This document shows positions 60,643-64,000 of a stretch of DNA of 64,000 nucleotides, piece after piece; position 1 is the stretch's first letter; each line of letters opens with the position of its first letter. Both the position numbers and the translations under genes were made by a program. The notes beneath the pieces are model-generated. The model made no database searches. It was not told where the DNA came from and worked only from the letters and a program-made list of their open reading frames with translations. The stretch spans positions 7,130,001-7,194,000 of the forward strand of contig NZ_CP109181.1 in the NCBI RefSeq assembly GCF_036248275.1, given 5' to 3'. The DNA is from Streptomyces sp. NBC_01716. Lineage in GTDB: Bacteria > Actinomycetota > Actinomycetes > Streptomycetales > Streptomycetaceae.

Positions 60643-60701
60643 AACCACCTTAGCCGGTTGCGGCGTGGCTCGGAGAGCTGTTAGAACCGTCTTAGCCGGT
60701 T
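60643..60701. promoter_or_regulatory. paired 17-bp direct repeats in the CGNR/epoxide hydrolase promoter
   Basis: AACCACCTTAGCCGGTT (60643-60659) and AACCGTCTTAGCCGGTT (60685-60701) match at 15 of 17 positions with centres 42 bp apart, four helical turns. Each unit has AACC..GGTT ends, so it may be a dyad bound by a dimer. Confidence 0.8.
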
Positions 60702-60721
60702 CCAGGAAGCCAGGAGGTCTC

Positions 60722-61894
60722 ATGCCCCGTCCGACCAGCGACGTGCAAGCATTTGAAGCCCACGTGACTGACGCCGACCTCGACGATCTGCGCGTACGAC
60801 TGGCCGCCGCGCGACTGCCGGAGGCCGAGACGGTTCATGGCGCCGCGCCCGGCTCTCGCCGGTGGGAGCAGGGAGTTCCTCTCGCCGACCTTGTCGATGT
60901 CGTGAACTACTGGCGCACCGGCTATGACTGGCGGTCGTTCGAAGAGCGCCTTGATCGGATCGGCCAGTTCCGCACGACCATTGACGGTCTGGGAATCCAC
61001 TTCCTGCACCGCCGATCCGCGCGCGCGGATGCCACTCCTCTGATCTTGACGCACGGCTGGCCGGGCAGCATTGCCGAGTTCGCCGATGTAGTCGAGGAGT
61101 TGGCGGATCCGAAGGACGCGGACGCGCCGGCGTTCCATGTCGTGGTCCCGTCGCTGCCGGGCTTCGGATACAGCGAGAAGCCGGCCACCACCGGGTGGGG
61201 AACCGAAAAGATCGCGGCCGCGTGGGTCGAACTGATGGGAAGGCTCGGCTACAGCGAGTTCGTGGCCCACGGCGGCGACTGGGGAGGCAACATCACCACG
61301 GTCCTCGGCGGCAGGTTCCCGGCGCACGTTCTCGGCATCCACACCACGTTCGCGGAGGCGCCGCCCGGGTTGACGACGGACGGGCTGACGGCGGTCGAGC
61401 GCCGGTGGACCGAGGAAACCCGCGATTTCTGGCACCACCGCGCGGCGTACGCGAAGCAGCAGGCGACCCGGCCGCAGACCATCGGCTACTCACTCGTCGA
61501 CTCACCGGTCGGGCTTCTTGCCTGGATCCTCGACAAGTTCGCCGAGTGGTCGGACACCGAGGACAGCCCGTTCGAGACGATCTCCAGGGACCGCGTTCTT
61601 GACGACGTCACCCTGTATTGGCTGACGCGGACCGGTGCGTCGGCGGCCCGCATCTACTACGAAAGCCACAACTCACTCGACCCCGAACTCCGGGTCGACG
61701 TCCCTTCAGCGATCACGATGTACCCCCGCGACATCGAGAAGAGCCCGCGCATCTGGGCACAGGAGCGCTACCGCCGGATCGTCCGCTGGAGGTCACCCGA
61801 AACCGGGGGACATTTCCCGTCGCTGGAGGTCCCCGAGTTTTTCGTCAAAGACCTGCAAGAGGGCCTCGCGGCAGTGCTGGCCGCAAATCGGTGA
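60722..61894 (+). CDS. epoxide hydrolase (alpha/beta-hydrolase fold)
   Basis: The 390-residue protein matches the juvenile-hormone/microsomal-type epoxide hydrolases: N-terminal lid segment (YWRTGYDWRSFEERLDRIGQ), oxyanion motif HGWPGS, nucleophilic Asp in HGGDWGGNI, ring-opening Tyr in RIYYESHNS and catalytic His in GGHFPSLEVPEFF. It should hydrolyse an epoxide to a diol, perhaps for detoxification. AGGAGG precedes ATG 60722. Its promoter has the 17-bp repeats facing the CGNR regulator gene. Confidence 0.92.
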   Translation: MPRPTSDVQAFEAHVTDADLDDLRVRLAAARLPEAETVHGAAPGSRRWEQGVPLADLVDVVNYWRTGYDWRSFEERLDRIGQFRTTIDGLGIHFLHRRSARADATPLILTHGWPGSIAEFADVVEELADPKDADAPAFHVVVPSLPGFGYSEKPATTGWGTEKIAAAWVELMGRLGYSEFVAHGGDWGGNITTVLGGRFPAHVLGIHTTFAEAPPGLTTDGLTAVERRWTEETRDFWHHRAAYAKQQATRPQTIGYSLVDSPVGLLAWILDKFAEWSDTEDSPFETISRDRVLDDVTLYWLTRTGASAARIYYESHNSLDPELRVDVPSAITMYPRDIEKSPRIWAQERYRRIVRWRSPETGGHFPSLEVPEFFVKDLQEGLAAVLAANR

Positions 61895-61955
61895 ACGGCG
61901 TTGCCCGAGCATGGCCGGCGTGCGGGTTTCGTTGGGGCGGCCTACACGAATCGGG

Positions 61956-62897
61956 TCACCATCGTGCGCGCAGCACGCCGTCGCCGTCGGGCAGGGCGGC
62001 GTGGAGGAGTGGGTGGCGTTCGTCGAGGTGGAGGGGCAGGGCGCGGGCCGCACGCGCATCGGCCAGCAGGGCGGCGAGTTCCTGGTACTCGGTCTCATCG
62101 ACGACCACGTCTCTGATCGTTCCGTCCCGCGCCTCCCAGACGAACTCCATCTGCCATTCGGATGGCAGTGCGGCCAGGATCGCCCCGACGTCGGGTCGCA
62201 GGTCGGGCCAGACGGTCAGCAGGGCTCGCGGACCGAGACCGGCGCGGACCGCATCGAGGTTATCCGTGGTGAGGCGGTGCCGGCGTGTGGCGTTGACCAT
62301 GTAGGTCTCCTCCAGGAGAAGCCCCTGTCGCGCCGCCAGCTCGGTGCGCACGGACGCCCAGAAGACGTCGTCGGCCACCTCTGTCACCTCTGGTTCCGCA
62401 GCGTAAGGGGAAGCCGTCAGCGGTTCCGGGAAGAGGCCGAGTGCGCGTGTACGGGCCACGGCGTCCGTGCAGGGCCGGTCGCTGCCCACGTACACGTACT
62501 GGTCCCACCCGACGTGCACGGTGAACGCGTCTCCCGCCTCCAGCCGACACCAGGCGCCCTGCTCGCGGAGCATGACGCGGATCAGCTCCAGGGCCACCGC
62601 CAGGGAGACCTCGGCCCCGTCGTGGTAGGCGGCGAGGCCGGCTGGGAAGAGCTCGCCGAGACCATGTCCCTCGACCGCCGGCCGGGCACCGAAGTGGACG
62701 AACCCGGCGACGGAGGGCTCACGGATCTCCAGCCGGTCAATGCCCGCGGCTTCCGCGAAGGCGGAGATCGCAGCCAGGTACGCGGCTTCGACCGGCCCGT
62801 GGTCGCTGACCGTATCCTCAGCGCCCCGGTAGCCGCCGTGTTCGTCACGGTCGGCGGGGTCGTACTTGGTGATCCGGTGAACGAAGGCGGGCGGCAC
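61956..62897 (-). CDS. conserved hypothetical protein
   Basis: The 313-residue protein begins PPAFVHRITKYDPADRDEHG and has AAYLAAISAFAEAAGIDRLE, WDQYVYVGSD and FVWEARDGTIRDVVVDETEY. I recall such proteins in Streptomyces with loose 'RNA-binding' labels, but I see no recognised motif and do not assign a function. It is soluble with no signal peptide. GTG 62897 has CAGGAG upstream. It is convergent with the epoxide hydrolase and divergent from argC. Confidence 0.7.
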   Translation of the reverse strand: MPPAFVHRITKYDPADRDEHGGYRGAEDTVSDHGPVEAAYLAAISAFAEAAGIDRLEIREPSVAGFVHFGARPAVEGHGLGELFPAGLAAYHDGAEVSLAVALELIRVMLREQGAWCRLEAGDAFTVHVGWDQYVYVGSDRPCTDAVARTRALGLFPEPLTASPYAAEPEVTEVADDVFWASVRTELAARQGLLLEETYMVNATRRHRLTTDNLDAVRAGLGPRALLTVWPDLRPDVGAILAALPSEWQMEFVWEARDGTIRDVVVDETEYQELAALLADARAARALPLHLDERHPLLHAALPDGDGVLRARW

Positions 62898-63011
62898 GCT
62901 ACTCCTGGACGGGGTCGAAGGTGGCGCCGGCCGGAACTCGCATTCCGGGCCCCCTTCGAACCTCACAACCGGCGCGGAACAGGCAGCCTTCAGGCGGGCC
63001 GGACAGGGACC

Positions 63012-63047
63012 CATTGCATAAAGCTGCGTAGTTACGTATAGTCATGC
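63012..63047 (+). promoter_or_regulatory. likely ARG boxes upstream of argC
   Basis: CATTGCATAAAGCTGCGTA (63012-63030) and TTACGTATAGTCATGCC (63032-63048) resemble tandem ArgR half-sites of the TGCAT-A/T-rich-type seen before actinobacterial argC. They lie 20-55 bp before the argC start and should bring arginine repression. Confidence 0.55.
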
Positions 63048-63067
63048 CATCGACGAGGAGGGCTTCG

Positions 63068-64000
63068 ATGGCAGTACGTGCAGCGGTGGCGGGAGCCAGT
63101 GGATACGCCGGAGGGGAAGTGCTCCGGCTGCTCCTGGGGCACCCCGGCGTCGAGATCGGTGCTCTCACCGGGAACTCTAACGCCGGTCAGCGCCTCGGTA
63201 CGCTCCAGCCCCACCTCGGGCCGCTGGCCGAGCGGGTCCTGGAGCCGACCAAGGCCGACGTGCTCGCCGGGCACGACGTCGTCTTTCTCGCCCTGCCGCA
63301 CGGGCAGTCCGCCGCCGTCGCCCAGCGGCTCGGCGACGACGTGCTCGTGGTCGACATGGGCGCGGACTTCCGGCTGAAGGACGCCGCCGACTGGGAGGCG
63401 TTCTACGGCTCCCCCCATGCCGGTACCTGGCCCTACGGCCTCCCCGAACTGCCGGGCAGCCGCGCCGCGTTGGAGGGGTCCAGACGCGTCGCGGTGCCCG
63501 GCTGCTATCCGACGGCCGTCTCGCTCGCGCTCTTCCCCGCGTACGGCGCCGGCCTGGTCGAGCCGGAGGCCGTCATCACCGCCGCCACCGGCACCTCCGG
63601 CGCGGGCAAGTCCGTCAAGCCGCATCTGCTCGGCTCCGAGGTCATGGGCTCCATGAGCCCGTACGGCGTCGGCGGCGGCCACCGGCACACCCCCGAGATG
63701 ATCCAGAACCTCAGCGCCGTCGCGGGCGAGCGCGTCGGCGTCTCCTTCACCCCCACTCTCGCCCCCATGCCCCGCGGCATCCTCGCCACCTGCTCCGCGA
63801 AAGCACGGCCTGACGTCACCGCTGCCGACATCCGCGGCGCGTACGAGAAGGCCTACGCCGACGAGCCGTTCGTCCAGCTCCTGCCCGAGGGCCAGTGGCC
63901 GGCGACCGCGTCCGTGTACGGCTCCAACGCCGTACAGGTCCAGGTCGTCCTGGACGAGAACGCCCGGCGCGTCATCGCGATCAGCGCCATCGACAACCTC
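63068..64000 (+). CDS. argC: N-acetyl-gamma-glutamyl-phosphate reductase (3' end outside the window)
   Basis: The 311 visible codons are an almost full-length ArgC (usual length about 340). NADP-binding GASGYAGGEVLRLLLGHP, FLALPHGQSAAVAQRL, the catalytic cysteine in VPGCYPTAVSLAL and the histidine in GGHRHTPEMIQNL are present. ArgC reduces N-acetyl-glutamyl phosphate to the semialdehyde in arginine synthesis and normally opens an argCJBDR operon, so further arg genes should follow to the right. ATG 63068 follows GACGAGGAGG at 63051. ARG-box-like sites lie just upstream. Confidence 0.96.
   Translation, partial: MAVRAAVAGASGYAGGEVLRLLLGHPGVEIGALTGNSNAGQRLGTLQPHLGPLAERVLEPTKADVLAGHDVVFLALPHGQSAAVAQRLGDDVLVVDMGADFRLKDAADWEAFYGSPHAGTWPYGLPELPGSRAALEGSRRVAVPGCYPTAVSLALFPAYGAGLVEPEAVITAATGTSGAGKSVKPHLLGSEVMGSMSPYGVGGGHRHTPEMIQNLSAVAGERVGVSFTPTLAPMPRGILATCSAKARPDVTAADIRGAYEKAYADEPFVQLLPEGQWPATASVYGSNAVQVQVVLDENARRVIAISAIDNL

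Overview
The window is high-GC actinobacterial DNA and almost certainly Streptomyces. GTG starts are frequent, codon use is strongly GC3-biased, and the gene order matches the stretch of the S. coelicolor chromosome running from the Pup-proteasome/tat block through infC-rpmI-rplT and pheST to argC. No rRNA, tRNA or CRISPR array is visible. Function calls come from reading protein motifs and remembered gene order; no database search was run.

Layout. 0-10.3 kb: tail of an MFS transporter, then the pupylation/quality-control block pafA, two FKBP prolyl isomerases, pafB, pafC, two small proteins, tatA, tatC and a HelY-type helicase. 10.4-13.9 kb: a small secreted protein, an ADP-ribosylglycohydrolase gene broken by a 178-bp palindromic element, an iron-box-controlled siderophore-interacting protein and a 5'-3' exonuclease. 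14.1-18.0 kb: a glycine-betaine ABC transporter whose permease is fused to two substrate-binding domains. 18.2-24.1 kb: XRE-cupin regulator, BtuF-like protein, TDT-family transporter with divergent LysR regulator, PhoX phosphatase behind a PHO box, and a class I amidotransferase. 24.2-30.2 kb: a locus that looks like glutamylation-based ethanolamine/amine use (permease, FadR-type regulator, glnA4-like synthetase, aldehyde dehydrogenase, SDR). 30.2-38.0 kb: DUF2510 protein, PLP-dependent deaminase/aldolase, a 1.1-kb pile-up of repeats and an IS481 remnant, a Pro-rich membrane protein coupled to a mycosin-like protease, a beta-lactamase-fold protein, SseB and DUF1844 proteins. 38.0-46.0 kb: infC-rpmI-rplT with a structured leader, a TrmH methyltransferase, an orphan histidine kinase and pheST. 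46.0-53.9 kb: an NsdA-like regulator, a TTA-containing NUDIX gene, a 3-hydroxyacyl-CoA dehydrogenase, a Tat-exported glycoside-hydrolase-like protein, an EamA exporter sharing its start with a divergent MocR regulator, and a GNAT. 53.9-62.9 kb: accessory regulator/enzyme pairs (SDR, XRE, TetR, CGNR, epoxide hydrolase). 63.07 kb to the end: start of argC behind a likely ARG box.

The most unusual signal is a family of roughly 160-180 bp fold-back elements. Full copies lie at 1672 (oppositely oriented core), 11387 and 48404, a cluster lies at 32464-33390, and solo ends lie at 24169 and 50930. Their ends read AGGG..CCCT(AG), the arms pair over much of their length, and a core around CCTCCGCCTTGCGATCGCAC is shared. 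One copy splits a gene in a way that exact removal would repair, and two solo ends supply stop codons to neighbouring genes. Other strong signals are a 53-bp TetR operator palindrome (59073-59125), a 17-bp operator repeat at the CGNR/epoxide-hydrolase promoters (60643-60701), a terminator-like attenuator ahead of infC, and a His-rich insert in the orphan kinase.
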